From Leisingera sp. S132 (GTDB lineage: Bacteria > Pseudomonadota > Alphaproteobacteria > Rhodobacterales > Rhodobacteraceae), in assembly GCF_025144465.1 (NCBI RefSeq), contig NZ_CP083553.1, forward strand, positions 1,796,001 through 1,860,000: 64,000 nucleotides of DNA, in the 5' to 3' direction. The position numbers and the translations under genes were made by a program. Each line of letters opens with the position of its first letter. Positions within the stretch are counted from its first letter, which is position 1. The notes under the pieces were generated by a model that saw nothing but the letters and a program-made list of their open reading frames with translations, was not told the origin of the DNA and did no database searches. This document shows, piece by piece, positions 8,868 through 19,569 of this stretch.

Positions 8868-11800
8868 TTACTCTGCCGCCTGTTGCAGCGGCACGCCGCC
8901 CTGGCGCAGCGCGGCCAGCAGCTCCTCGCGGCGCTTGGCAGCCTTCTGCTCGTTGGCCATCTTGACCGGGCCAAAGCCGCGGATCTGCAGCGGCAGTTCG
9001 GCCAGCGCCACCAGCGGCTCCATGATTTCAGGCGCGGCCTTCGGCAGCCATTCCTTCATGTCAGCCTCATACTGCTTGATCAGCGCGCGCTCCATCTTGC
9101 GCTCTTCGGTGTAGCCGAAGACGTCCAGCGGCGTGCCGCGCAAGCGTTTCAGCTTGGCCAGCAGGCGGAACCCGCGTTCCATGCTTGCGCCGAACTTGCG
9201 CTTCTTCGGGCGGCCGTTGGGATCGGTGCCGCCCAGCATCGGCGGCGCCAGGTGGTAGGAGAGCTTCAGATCGCCCTCAAACGCCTCTTCCGCCTTGGCT
9301 CGGCTGTCGAGCAGCAGGCGGGCGACCTCGTACTCATCCTTGTAGGCCAGCAGCTTGTGATAGCCCTTTGCCACCGCCTCTTTCAGCGCGGGATCATTGA
9401 TGCCGTCCAAGAGCTTGCCATAGCGCTTGGCCAGCCCCTTGCCCTGGTAGGCCACCAGATGATCGGCGCGGAAGGCGATTTTCTCGTCCAGCGTCTTGGG
9501 CTTGTCCGCGGCCTTGGGCTCGATCAGCTTGGCGGCTTCTTCCGGGTGCAGCACCGCCCAGCGGCCGATGTCGAAGGCGCGCTTGTTGCGCTCCACCGCG
9601 GCGCCATTCATCTCGATCGCCTGTGCGATGGCCTCAATGCTGACGGGGATCAAACCTTTTTGCCAGGCGCCGCCGAACACCATCATGTTCGAGAAGATCG
9701 AGTCGCCCATGGTGGCGCGGGCCAGCTCGGAGGCATCAAACAGGTCCAACTGGTCGCGCAGACGCGCCTGCAGGGCCAGTTCCAGACGGTCGGACGGCAC
9801 CTTGAACTCGGTGTTCTTGGTAAACTCGCCGGTGATGATCTCATGGCTGTTCACAACCGCGCCGGTCTTGCCGGTGGTGGTCAGGCCCAGGGTCTTGGCA
9901 CCGGCGCTCACCACCAGGTCGCCGCCGATCAGGGCGTGCGCCTCGCCGGTGGCAACGCGGATGGCTGAGATATCCTCGGGCTTCTCCGCAATCCGGCAGT
10001 GGATATGCACCGCGCCGCCCTTCTGGGCGAGGCCGGCCATTTCCATCAGCCCTGCGCCCTTGCCGTCGATCTGTGCCGCCTGCGCCAGCACCGCGCCGAT
10101 GGTCACAACGCCGGTGCCGCCAACGCCGGTGATCACAACGTTATGGGTGCCGTCAATCGCGGGCAGATCCGGCTGCGGCAGATCAGGCAGGTCCAGGCCC
10201 GCGGTTGCCTCCTTGCGGATCTTGGCGCCTTCGACGGTCACGAAGGACGGGCAGAAACCATTGAGGCAGGAGAAATCCTTGTTGCAGGACGATTGATCAA
10301 TGGCGCGCTTGCGCCCCAGTTCGGTGTCCTTGGGCACGATGGAGACACAGTTGGATTGCACGCCGCAATCGCCGCAGCCCTCGCAGACGTCGGTGTTGAT
10401 GAACACCCGCTGGTCCGGATCCGGGAACTGGCCGCGCTTGCGGCGGCGGCGTTTCTCGGCGGCGCAGGTCTGGATGTAGATGATGGCGGAGACGCCCTCG
10501 ACCTGTTCGAACTCGCGCTGGATCTTCATCATCTCGGCGCGTTCATGCATCCGCATGCCGGCCGGGAACAAGGCCGCGTCCACATCTTCCTTTTCGTCAT
10601 AGACCACGGCCATGGTCTTGACGCCCATCGCCTTCAGCTCATGCGCGATCTGCTGCGCGGTCAGCCCGCCCTCAGCCTGCTGGCCGCCGGTCATCGCCAC
10701 CGCGTCGTTATAGAGGATCTTGTAGGTGATGTTGGTGCCCTCGGCCAAAGCCGCGCGGAACGCCTGCACGCCGGAGTGGTTGTAGGTGCCGTCACCCAGG
10801 TTCTGGAACACATGCTTGCGGGTGGAAAACGGCGCTTCGCCGACCCAGTTCACGCCCTCGCCGCCCATATGGGTGAAGCCGGTGGTTTCGCGGTCCATCC
10901 ACTGCACCATGAAATGGCAGCCGATGCCGGCATAAGCGCGGGACCCCTCCGGCAGGCGGGTGGAAGAATTGTGCGGGCAGCCGGAGCAGAAATACGGAAG
11001 CCGGGTGGCGATTTCCTCGGCGTTGTCGGCGCGGCGCGCCTCTGCCAGCGCCTCCAGACCGGCCTTGATCGCCTCGGTCTCGCGGCCTTCCTCAATCAGA
11101 ATGCCGCCCAGTTTCTCGGCGATCATGATCGGGTCGAGGGCGTATTTGGTCGGGAAAAGCTCTTCGCGGTGCATTCCGCCGGCGCCGCCCTTGTACCAGC
11201 CGTAAACCCGGCGGCCGCGGCGGTTGTCAAAGATCGCTTCCTTGATCTGGATCTCGATCAGCTTGCGCTTCTCCTCGACCACGACAATCAGGTCCAGGCC
11301 CTCGGCCCAGTCGTTGAAGCCCTTCATGTCCATCGGCCAGGTCTGCCCCACCTTGTAAGTGGTGATGCCAAGGCGCTCGGCCATGGTCTCGTCGATGTTC
11401 AGAAGCTTCAGAGCGTGCACCAGGTCGAGCCAGTTCTTGCCCGCGGCGACAAAGCCGATCTTGGCGCCGGGTTTGCCCCACATGCGCTTGTCCATCTTGT
11501 TGGCATGGCTGAACGCCTCTGCCGCAAAGCGCTTGTAATCGATAATGCGGTTTTCCTGGCGGAAGCGGTCGTCGTCCAGGCGGATGTTCAAACCATCTGC
11601 CGGCATGTCAAAGTCCGGGGTGACCAGCTGCATCCGCTCAGGGCGGGCGTCAACAACCGAGGTCACCTCGATGGTGTCCTTCATGGTCTTGAGGCCGGTC
11701 CAGAGGCCGGAGAAGCGGCTGAGCGCATAGCCATAGATGCCGTAATCCAGGATCTCCTGCACGCCGGCCGGGCTGACGATCGGCAGGTAACAGTCCAGCA

Positions 11801-12287
11801 GCGACCATTCCGACTGGTGCAGCACGGTGGAGCTTTCGCCGGTGTGGTCGTCACCCATCGCCAGGAGCACGCCGCCGTATTTGGAGGAGCCGGCCATATT
11901 GGCGTGGCGGATCGCATCGCCAGAGCGGTCAACGCCCGGGCCTTTGCCGTACCACAGGCCGAAGACGCCGTCGTATTTGCCCTCGCCGCGAACCTCTGCC
12001 TGCTGCGCGCCCCAGAGCGCAGTGACGGCCAGATCCTCGTTCAGACCGTACTGAAAGGTGACATCCGCCTCCTTCAGCTGCTTTTCGGCGCGGGACATCT
12101 GCAGGTCCACGGCCCCCAGGGGCGATCCGCGGTAACCGGTGACAAGCCCGGCGGTATTGAGACCCGCCGCCTTGTCGCGGTGCTTTTGCATCAGCATCAG
12201 CCGCACCAGAGCCTGGGTGCCGTTCAGCAGCACAGGCGATTTGGTCAGGTCGTATTTGTCGTTCAGCGTGATTTTCGGCGTGCTCAT
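8868..12287 (-). CDS. Indolepyruvate ferredoxin oxidoreductase, fused alpha/gamma form
   Basis: This single 1139-residue chain joins the IorA-like thiamine-diphosphate part and the IorB-like gamma part. It oxidatively decarboxylates arylpyruvates (from Trp, Phe and Tyr) to aryl-acetyl-CoA using ferredoxin. Visible features are LVTGYRGSPLGAVD near residue 50, CSGCPHNSST at 434, and GGEGVNWVGEAPF with LGDGTYNHSG (TPP/Mg) around 475-505. Iron-sulfur ligands CEGCGDCGVQSNC at 635-647 and further cysteines follow, then a gamma-domain loop TGVGGTGVVTIG from about 720. An AGGAGG ribosome site precedes the ATG. The divergent LysR gene and the shared intergenic dyad suggest local regulation. Confidence 0.93.
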   Translation of the reverse strand: MSTPKITLNDKYDLTKSPVLLNGTQALVRLMLMQKHRDKAAGLNTAGLVTGYRGSPLGAVDLQMSRAEKQLKEADVTFQYGLNEDLAVTALWGAQQAEVRGEGKYDGVFGLWYGKGPGVDRSGDAIRHANMAGSSKYGGVLLAMGDDHTGESSTVLHQSEWSLLDCYLPIVSPAGVQEILDYGIYGYALSRFSGLWTGLKTMKDTIEVTSVVDARPERMQLVTPDFDMPADGLNIRLDDDRFRQENRIIDYKRFAAEAFSHANKMDKRMWGKPGAKIGFVAAGKNWLDLVHALKLLNIDETMAERLGITTYKVGQTWPMDMKGFNDWAEGLDLIVVVEEKRKLIEIQIKEAIFDNRRGRRVYGWYKGGAGGMHREELFPTKYALDPIMIAEKLGGILIEEGRETEAIKAGLEALAEARRADNAEEIATRLPYFCSGCPHNSSTRLPEGSRAYAGIGCHFMVQWMDRETTGFTHMGGEGVNWVGEAPFSTRKHVFQNLGDGTYNHSGVQAFRAALAEGTNITYKILYNDAVAMTGGQQAEGGLTAQQIAHELKAMGVKTMAVVYDEKEDVDAALFPAGMRMHERAEMMKIQREFEQVEGVSAIIYIQTCAAEKRRRRKRGQFPDPDQRVFINTDVCEGCGDCGVQSNCVSIVPKDTELGRKRAIDQSSCNKDFSCLNGFCPSFVTVEGAKIRKEATAGLDLPDLPQPDLPAIDGTHNVVITGVGGTGVVTIGAVLAQAAQIDGKGAGLMEMAGLAQKGGAVHIHCRIAEKPEDISAIRVATGEAHALIGGDLVVSAGAKTLGLTTTGKTGAVVNSHEIITGEFTKNTEFKVPSDRLELALQARLRDQLDLFDASELARATMGDSIFSNMMVFGGAWQKGLIPVSIEAIAQAIEMNGAAVERNKRAFDIGRWAVLHPEEAAKLIEPKAADKPKTLDEKIAFRADHLVAYQGKGLAKRYGKLLDGINDPALKEAVAKGYHKLLAYKDEYEVARLLLDSRAKAEEAFEGDLKLSYHLAPPMLGGTDPNGRPKKRKFGASMERGFRLLAKLKRLRGTPLDVFGYTEERKMERALIKQYEADMKEWLPKAAPEIMEPLVALAELPLQIRGFGPVKMANEQKAAKRREELLAALRQGGVPLQQAAE

Positions 12288-12335
12288 CGTGGCCTCCTCA
12301 ACCGGGATTAGCTTGCACTTTCTGCCCGCAAGAAT

Positions 12336-12354
12336 AGGTCATAATTGCTGACCT
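12336..12354. promoter_or_regulatory. LysR-type box between the oxidoreductase and its LysR gene
   Basis: AGGTCA-N7-TGACCT is a perfect 6-bp dyad. It contains TCA-N7-TGA, which fits the T-N11-A LysR consensus. It lies 49 bases before the oxidoreductase start and 103 bases before the LysR start. Binding by the adjacent regulator is inference. Confidence 0.5.
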
Positions 12355-12456
12355 GAATAGCCGCATTTTTTTCGATTTTGCTCGCTTGCGCCGGGGAAAC
12401 TGATACATAACTAAGATTTCATACAGTCGGCCCCGAACGGACAGAAAGTAACACAT

Positions 12457-13362
12457 ATGGATTGGGATAAGCTCAGAATATTTCACGCGGTGGCCGATGC
12501 GGGCAGCCTGACCCATGCGGGTGACAAGCTGAATCTGTCGCAATCCGCGGTCAGCCGCCAGATCCGGGCGCTGGAAGAAAGCCTCAATGCGACGCTTTTC
12601 CACCGCCATGCGCGCGGACTGATTCTTACGGAGCAGGGTGAGCTGCTGTTTGACGCCACCCAATCCATGTCCGCGCGGCTGGAAGCAGCCTCTGCCCGCA
12701 TCCGGGACAGCGAAGAGGAAGTGTTCGGCGAGCTGCGGGTGACCACCACCGTGGGCTTTGGCACCCTGTGGCTGGCGCCGCGGCTGACCAAACTGTATGA
12801 ACAGTACCCCAACCTCAAGATCGACCTGATGCTGGAGGAGCGGGTTCTGGACCTGCCCATGCGCGAGGCCGATGTGGCAATCCGCATGAAGGAGCCGAGC
12901 CAGGCCGATCTGGTGCGCAAGCGGCTGATGACGGTGCGGATGGGGCTGTATGCGACGCCTTCCTATCTTGAGAAGAATGGAAACCTGGAAACATCCGCGG
13001 ACATCTCCAATCACCGGCTGATCTGCCAGAACCAGCATTCGGCCCAAGTGGGGTCCGCTGCGGTTCTCGGCAAGAAGCTGATGGCCTTGAACCCCGGTTC
13101 GCTGCTGACGGTAAATAATTACTTTGGCGTGCTGCAGGGCGTTCTGCACAATCTGGGCATCGGTATTCTGCCTGACTATGTGACCGAAGAATTCCCGCAG
13201 CTGGTCGAAGTTCTGCCTGAAGAGGTCCAGAACGAGGTTCCGGTCTACCTCGCCTATCCGGAGGAACTGCGCCATTCCCAGCGCGTTGGCGCCTTCCGGG
13301 ATTTCGTTCAAAGCGAGATCATGGCACACCGCAAGCATATGAAGGAACTGGGCAAACTCTGA
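12457..13362 (+). CDS. LysR family transcriptional regulator
   Basis: This 301-residue protein has an N-terminal winged helix (FHAVADAGSLTHAGDKLNLSQSAVSRQIRALE split over residues 10-42) and a LysR substrate-binding domain containing LRVTTTVGFGTLWLAPRL and LQGVLHNLGIGILPDYV. It is transcribed divergently from the indolepyruvate oxidoreductase, with 169 bases between them that contain a T-N11-A dyad. It most plausibly regulates that gene in response to an aromatic intermediate, though no ligand can be read from sequence. No gene follows it directly on the same strand. Confidence 0.92.
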   Translation: MDWDKLRIFHAVADAGSLTHAGDKLNLSQSAVSRQIRALEESLNATLFHRHARGLILTEQGELLFDATQSMSARLEAASARIRDSEEEVFGELRVTTTVGFGTLWLAPRLTKLYEQYPNLKIDLMLEERVLDLPMREADVAIRMKEPSQADLVRKRLMTVRMGLYATPSYLEKNGNLETSADISNHRLICQNQHSAQVGSAAVLGKKLMALNPGSLLTVNNYFGVLQGVLHNLGIGILPDYVTEEFPQLVEVLPEEVQNEVPVYLAYPEELRHSQRVGAFRDFVQSEIMAHRKHMKELGKL

Positions 13363-13491
13363 GCACCCGGACCGGTGTGGCGTGATGGTTTTACGGCTGC
13401 TTTACGGCAGCCGGGCCATCCGGCGGCAGATACACCCGTCAGCCATGCAAAAACCGCATAGCAGCATTGACGCTGATTTGGCGTAACTCCC

Positions 13492-13520
13492 CTTGAAGGG
13501 TAGGCCCATTCACCCTAAAT
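13492..13520 (+). promoter_or_regulatory. Candidate RpoH-type promoter for a small RNA
   Basis: CTTGAA (13492-13497), a 17-base spacer and CTAAAT (13515-13520) resemble heat-shock sigma factor promoters of Rhodobacter-type bacteria. A start around 13527 would place the first hairpin at the very 5' end of the transcript. No open reading frame of note follows before the terminator. Confidence 0.5.
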
Positions 13521-13526
13521 GAACCT

Positions 13527-13603
13527 CATGAAGGCGGCGGCTTCGCCCCCCTTCATACCTCCCTGTTGGACTTCGGCCGAGCTTAGTGCTCGGCCTTTTT
13601 TTT
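13527..13603 (+). ncRNA. Candidate small RNA with two hairpins and a CCUCC linker
   Basis: The roughly 77-base segment between the RpoH-like promoter and a strong terminator has two hairpins. The first (13528-13556) has ATGAAGG/CCTTCAT outer arms and a GGCG/CGCC inner stem. A single-stranded linker ACCTCCCTGTTGG follows (13557-13569), containing an anti-Shine-Dalgarno-like CCUCC, then the terminator hairpin. Layout, size and promoter type recall the CcsR/cuckoo RNAs of Rhodobacter, but the linker motif is shorter. The 390-base gap 13363-13752 holds this unit and the mscS leader, and nothing else that I recognise. Confidence 0.5.
13575..13603 (+). terminator. Rho-independent terminator of the candidate small RNA
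   Basis: Arms GGCCGAGC (13575-13582) and GCTCGGCC (13588-13595) close a TTAGT loop and are followed by eight T residues. It is one of the strongest terminators in the window and is not directly behind a protein gene. Confidence 0.85.
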
Positions 13604-13752
13604 GGCTTAACGGCACCCCGCAGCGGCCTGCCGCGGATTAACATCCTGCAGCAAAACCCCTTTTTTCTTTGACCTGAATACAACTCATCGGGTCAACTAA
13701 GCCAGATGTTACCCGTATCCGGCCCGGTTTTCCGGCACAGGAGGTTCCGTTG

Positions 13753-16020
13753 ATGTTGGTTTTTCAGCACGTCGCCCGTATTTTCAGCGTTTTCTTTACA
13801 ATTCTTGTTCTCGCAACCGTCCCGCAGGCGCCGGCACTGGCTCAGGCCGGGGAAACCCCTGCCCTGCCTGATCCGCTGACAGAGGGCGCTATTCACGAAA
13901 TGGTCGCCCGGATGTCTGACGATCAGGTGCGGGCACTGCTGCTTGAAAGGCTGGACGCCGTAGCAGCCCGGCAGCAGGGTGAAGCCCCGCCGCCGACACT
14001 GACCGGGCGGGCGGTGCAGCTGTGGACCGCCTTCACGCTGCCGGTGACGGATGCGGTGCGCAAACTTCCGGTCCTGCCGGAGGGGCAGTCGCGGGCAATC
14101 GGAAACTTCGTCCAAAAGCACGGCGGCCTGGGCGGCGTGCTGAAGATGCTGGGGCTGATTGGGCTGACCCTGGCCATCGGCCTGGCCGCGGAGTTCGCGG
14201 TGCGCAAACTGATCGCGCGCTGGCGCAACCTTGAAGTGGTCAGCGGCGATGCGGACACGCTGGGTGGCGCGCTGAGCTTTCTGGGCCGGCGGTTCCTGCG
14301 TGAGATGATCGGCCTGGTGGTGTTCTATATCGTGATCCGCACGGTGGGCCGGGCGCTGCTTGATGCGCAGATGCTGCAGTTTGCGGCACCGATGGTCACC
14401 TATCTGATCTGGATGCCGCGCGTTGGGGCGGCCGTGTCCCGTTTCATCATGGCTCCGGAACGGCCGGACCGGCGGCTGGTCAACGCCAGCGACCGCTGGG
14501 CCGATTTCCTGTACCTGCACACCATTGGCCTGGTTTTTCTGGCCGGTCTGACCATATTCTCCGTTGGCTTCAATACCGCCAATGGGGTGCCGCCGGAATC
14601 GATCCGCCTGGCCTATTGGCTGGATACTCTGGTCTATGTCTACATCATCTGGATCGCCTGGACCGCGCGCGAAGGGCTGACCGACATGATGCGCGGCACC
14701 GACCCCGACCGCACCCGCTATGATGAGGTGGCGGCGCGGTATTATCCCTATTTCGCAATGGCTGTGGCGGCGCTGACTTGGATCACCGTCGGCATCCTGG
14801 TTGGCCTCGGCAAAGTGGCACAGCTGATCCACGGCGCCCATTACGTCACCATGTTCTGGCTGCTGGCCGCACCGGCGCTGGACACTGCTATCCGCGGGCT
14901 GGTCAAACATCTGGTGCCGCCGATGTCCGGCGAGGGCCAGCTGGCGGAGGCGGCGTATATCTCCACCAAACGCAGCTATATCCGGATTGGCCGGGTTCTG
15001 GTCGCCGGCATCGTGCTGATGATCATCTCCGACGCCTGGGATGTGGACCTGATGGCCATTGCCACCGGAGCGGAGGGCATTGCCGGCAATGTCATCGGCT
15101 GCCTGATGACCATCGCGGTGGGCTATGTGGTCTATGAGGGCGTGTCGCTGTGGATCAACCGGCGGCTGGCCCGGGAGCAGACCTCTGGTGAAGAAGCCGA
15201 GGCGGGCGGCGAAGGCGGCGGTGCGGGCGGATCGCGGCTGGCGACGGTGCTGCCGCTGTTGCTGGTCACCGCGCAGATCGCCATCGTGGTGATTTTCGGT
15301 CTGCTGGCGGTCGGCGCGCTGGGCATCGACATCACGCCGCTTCTGGCCGGTGCAGGCATTCTGGGCCTCGCCATCGGCTTTGGCGCGCAGAAACTGGTGT
15401 CGGACGTGGTGTCCGGCATTTTCTTCCTGGTCGATGATGCCTTCCGCGTCGGTGAATATGTCGAGGTCGAAGGCACCCGCGGCACGGTGGAGAAGATCTC
15501 GATCCGTTCCATGCAGCTGCGCCATCACCGCGGGCCGATCAACACCATTCCTTATGGCGAAATCCCCAAGCTGACCAACTACAGCCGCGACTGGGTGATC
15601 ATGAAGCTGCGCTTCACGGTGCCTTTTGATACCGACCCCAACAAGGTCAAGAAGATCTTCAAGAAGATCGGCGCCGAGATGATGGCGGACGAGCTGTACA
15701 AGGACGATTTCCTGCAGCCGTTCAAGAGCCAGGGGGTTTTCGACTTCGACGATGTCGGCATGATCATGCGCGGCAAGTTCATGGCCAAGCCGGGCACCCA
15801 GTTCACCATCCGCAAAGAGATCTACAACCGGATCAAGGCAGCCTTTGCCGAAAACGGCATCGACTTTGCCCGCCGCGAGGTCCGGGTGGCAATCCCGGGG
15901 CTGGAGGAGAGCGACCAGCTGAACGAAGCCGAAAAGGCCGCCGTTGCCGCCGCCGCGGGCAGCGCCGCGCAGCAGCAGGCAGCGGCGGAACAGGCGGCTG
16001 CCGAAGCTGGCAAAAAATGA
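13753..16020 (+). CDS. MscS family mechanosensitive channel, large periplasmic/TM type
   Basis: This 755-residue inner-membrane protein has an N-terminal signal peptide (cleavage near ALAQA, about residue 31), several membrane helices through about residue 560, and an MscS pore/beta domain. That domain contains LAIGFGAQKLVSDVVSGIFF, then VGEYVEVEGTRGTVEKISIR and NTIPYGEIPKLTNYSRDW. The C-terminus is an Ala/Gln-rich tail ending in AEAGKK. It should act as an osmotic release valve. I chose the ATG at 13753, eight bases after AGGAGG; a TTG one codon earlier is possible. A GC-rich terminator follows. Confidence 0.92.
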   Translation: MLVFQHVARIFSVFFTILVLATVPQAPALAQAGETPALPDPLTEGAIHEMVARMSDDQVRALLLERLDAVAARQQGEAPPPTLTGRAVQLWTAFTLPVTDAVRKLPVLPEGQSRAIGNFVQKHGGLGGVLKMLGLIGLTLAIGLAAEFAVRKLIARWRNLEVVSGDADTLGGALSFLGRRFLREMIGLVVFYIVIRTVGRALLDAQMLQFAAPMVTYLIWMPRVGAAVSRFIMAPERPDRRLVNASDRWADFLYLHTIGLVFLAGLTIFSVGFNTANGVPPESIRLAYWLDTLVYVYIIWIAWTAREGLTDMMRGTDPDRTRYDEVAARYYPYFAMAVAALTWITVGILVGLGKVAQLIHGAHYVTMFWLLAAPALDTAIRGLVKHLVPPMSGEGQLAEAAYISTKRSYIRIGRVLVAGIVLMIISDAWDVDLMAIATGAEGIAGNVIGCLMTIAVGYVVYEGVSLWINRRLAREQTSGEEAEAGGEGGGAGGSRLATVLPLLLVTAQIAIVVIFGLLAVGALGIDITPLLAGAGILGLAIGFGAQKLVSDVVSGIFFLVDDAFRVGEYVEVEGTRGTVEKISIRSMQLRHHRGPINTIPYGEIPKLTNYSRDWVIMKLRFTVPFDTDPNKVKKIFKKIGAEMMADELYKDDFLQPFKSQGVFDFDDVGMIMRGKFMAKPGTQFTIRKEIYNRIKAAFAENGIDFARREVRVAIPGLEESDQLNEAEKAAVAAAAGSAAQQQAAAEQAAAEAGKK

Positions 16021-16038
16021 CGTCGGCCGTCGTGATCG

Positions 16039-16091
16039 CCCGCCCGCGGGGCATCGGCTGCGGCGCCAGCCGCGGCCGGCGGGCGGGTTTT
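16039..16091 (+). terminator. Terminator after the mscS-type gene
   Basis: Arms CCCGCCCGC (16039-16047) and GCGGGCGGG (16079-16087) enclose a smaller internal hairpin and are followed by TTTT. It separates the channel gene from purL. Confidence 0.75.
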
Positions 16092-16138
16092 CTGGGTTGC
16101 GGCCACGTTGCGCGCATCCGTTTGCGCAACCCCTCTTT

Positions 16139-16186
16139 CCCAATGGCAAAGCTTGCTCTAAAAGGCGCGCAATCGCAGCCATTGGG
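16139..16186 (+). promoter_or_regulatory. Inverted repeat in the purL leader overlapping the ribosome site
   Basis: CCCAATGG (16139-16146) and CCATTGGG (16179-16186) are perfect 8-base inverted arms. The right arm runs into GGGGAC, the likely Shine-Dalgarno sequence eight bases before the purL ATG. Pairing in RNA would mask the ribosome site. Alternatively it is a widely spaced protein-binding dyad. Confidence 0.35.
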
Positions 16187-16197
16187 GACGTTTACGG

Positions 16198-18363
<2,166 letters not shown>

Positions 18364-18442
18364 TCCGAAGCGCAAAGCGCTGACATGAGACGGGCGGGAC
18401 GGCGCAGCTGTCCCGCCCTTTCCTTTGACCGGAAACCGGCCG

Positions 18443-18961
18443 ATGACCCTGCCTGAGCTAAAAGAGGATTGCAGCCGTTGCGCAGCCCTGTGTTGCGTCG
18501 CCTATCCGTTTGAGGCGCATGAGGACTTCGGCCTGCTGAAGGCGGCAGACACGCCCTGCCCCAACCTCGCCCCGGATTTCCGCTGCTCCATTCATTCCGG
18601 TCTTGCCAAATGCGGCTTTGGCGGCTGTGTGGCCTATTCCTGCGCCGGTGCCGGCCAGCGGGTGACGCAAGACCTGTTCGAGGGCGAAACCTGGCAGGAT
18701 GACCCGGATCTGCTGCCCCATATGACCCATGCCCTGCGGGTCGTCCGCCCGATCCACGAGGCGCTGCTGGTCCTGAAGGAGGCCGCCGGCCTGCCGCTGC
18801 CGCTGGAGCTTCAGACCCGCTGTGCTGAGCTGACCCGGGCGCTCTGCCCGCAATCCCCCTCCTCCGTCTGGGACTTTGAGGAAGAGGACGTGCAGGCAGC
18901 CCTGGCAGCGGTGCCGGAATTTGTCGGAAGCATTGCGCCTTTTGCGCCGGACCACGCCTAA
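18443..18961 (+). CDS. Cysteine-cluster protein of unknown function
   Basis: This 172-residue soluble protein has cysteines packed in its first half: CSRCAALCC (from residue 10), then PCPNL, RCSIH, KCGFGGCVAYSCAGAGQ. This resembles a cysteine-rich module I recall at the N-terminus of some actinobacterial pentapeptide-repeat proteins, but there are no pentapeptide repeats here. It probably binds a metal or iron-sulfur cluster (inference). The second half is helical without a recognised motif. I chose the ATG at 18443 because an upstream TTG at 18425 adds only a short unconserved-looking stretch. bolA follows 65 bases later. Confidence 0.75.
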   Translation: MTLPELKEDCSRCAALCCVAYPFEAHEDFGLLKAADTPCPNLAPDFRCSIHSGLAKCGFGGCVAYSCAGAGQRVTQDLFEGETWQDDPDLLPHMTHALRVVRPIHEALLVLKEAAGLPLPLELQTRCAELTRALCPQSPSSVWDFEEEDVQAALAAVPEFVGSIAPFAPDHA

Positions 18962-19026
18962 TCCTGCTTGCACAGCTCCGGCCGCACACCTACATTTTTG
19001 GCAAACAAGACAAAGGACTTCCCCGG

Positions 19027-19263
19027 ATGCCCATGCAAGCCCACGAAATCGAAGAATTGCTGCGAGATGCCTTCCCGGATGCCGAAATCCAGGTCGGCGG
19101 CTCCGACGGTGTGCACATGTCGGCGATGGTCGTCGACGAAAGCTTCCGCGGCAAGAACCGCGTCCAGCAGCAGCGCGCCGTCTATGCCGCGCTGAAAGGC
19201 AAGATGGACGGCCCCGACGGCGAGTTGCACGCGCTGGCGCTGACCACCAAGGCGCCGGAATAA
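19027..19263 (+). CDS. bolA: BolA/IbaG family iron-sulfur-linked regulator
   Basis: This 78-residue protein has the small BolA fold: an N-terminal helix (EIEELLRDAFPDAEIQVGGSD in two pieces), GVHMSAMVVDESFRGKNRVQQQRAVYAAL over the middle, and a final LHALALTTKAPE strand. BolA proteins pair with monothiol glutaredoxins through a shared [2Fe-2S] cluster, and grxD is only 680 bases downstream. The conserved histidine in VHMSAMV and H68 in LHALAL could be cluster ligands. Three small membrane-protein genes lie between bolA and grxD on the same strand. Confidence 0.9.
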   Translation: MPMQAHEIEELLRDAFPDAEIQVGGSDGVHMSAMVVDESFRGKNRVQQQRAVYAALKGKMDGPDGELHALALTTKAPE

Positions 19264-19269
19264 CCCGGG

Positions 19270-19503
19270 ATGTCGCTGTTCTCCTCCATCCTGGTGATTG
19301 GCATTGTGATCATGACCGCCGTAGTGGCGCTCGTATCCCAGCGCCGCCGCCCGCTGGAGGAGGACGACAACGACCCGGACTACCACACCCTGCGCTCCGA
19401 TTACCAATCCGGCATGGGCGGCGGATCCGCCCGGACCTGGAAGGTGCCGAAAGACCCGCAGGAGTACGCGCGATTTTTTGTTCCCAGGAACAAACTGAAG
19501 TAA
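19270..19503 (+). CDS. Small single-span membrane protein, unknown function
   Basis: This 77-residue protein has one N-terminal membrane helix (about residues 4-22, SSILVIGIVIMTAVVALVS) followed by an RRR stop-transfer and an acidic, then basic, cytoplasmic tail. The tail contains DPDYHTLRSDYQSGMGGGSA and ends KDPQEYARFFVPRNKLK. The gene begins six bases after the bolA stop, so the two are probably one transcript. I do not recognise the family beyond its appearance as a conserved-looking small protein in this context. Confidence 0.75.
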   Translation: MSLFSSILVIGIVIMTAVVALVSQRRRPLEEDDNDPDYHTLRSDYQSGMGGGSARTWKVPKDPQEYARFFVPRNKLK

Positions 19504-19569
19504 CCGGGAGCATGTTCAACCTTTCCATCCGTAGCATCCTTACCGCCCAATCAGCCCGCCAACATCACA

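Noticed and set aside
9999-12311. A 770-codon frame opposite the indolepyruvate oxidoreductase, and similar ones opposite mscS, purL and tkt
   Set aside because: The translations are His/Gln/Arg/Ala-rich with no family motifs, whereas the opposite strand carries full-length enzymes with catalytic motifs.
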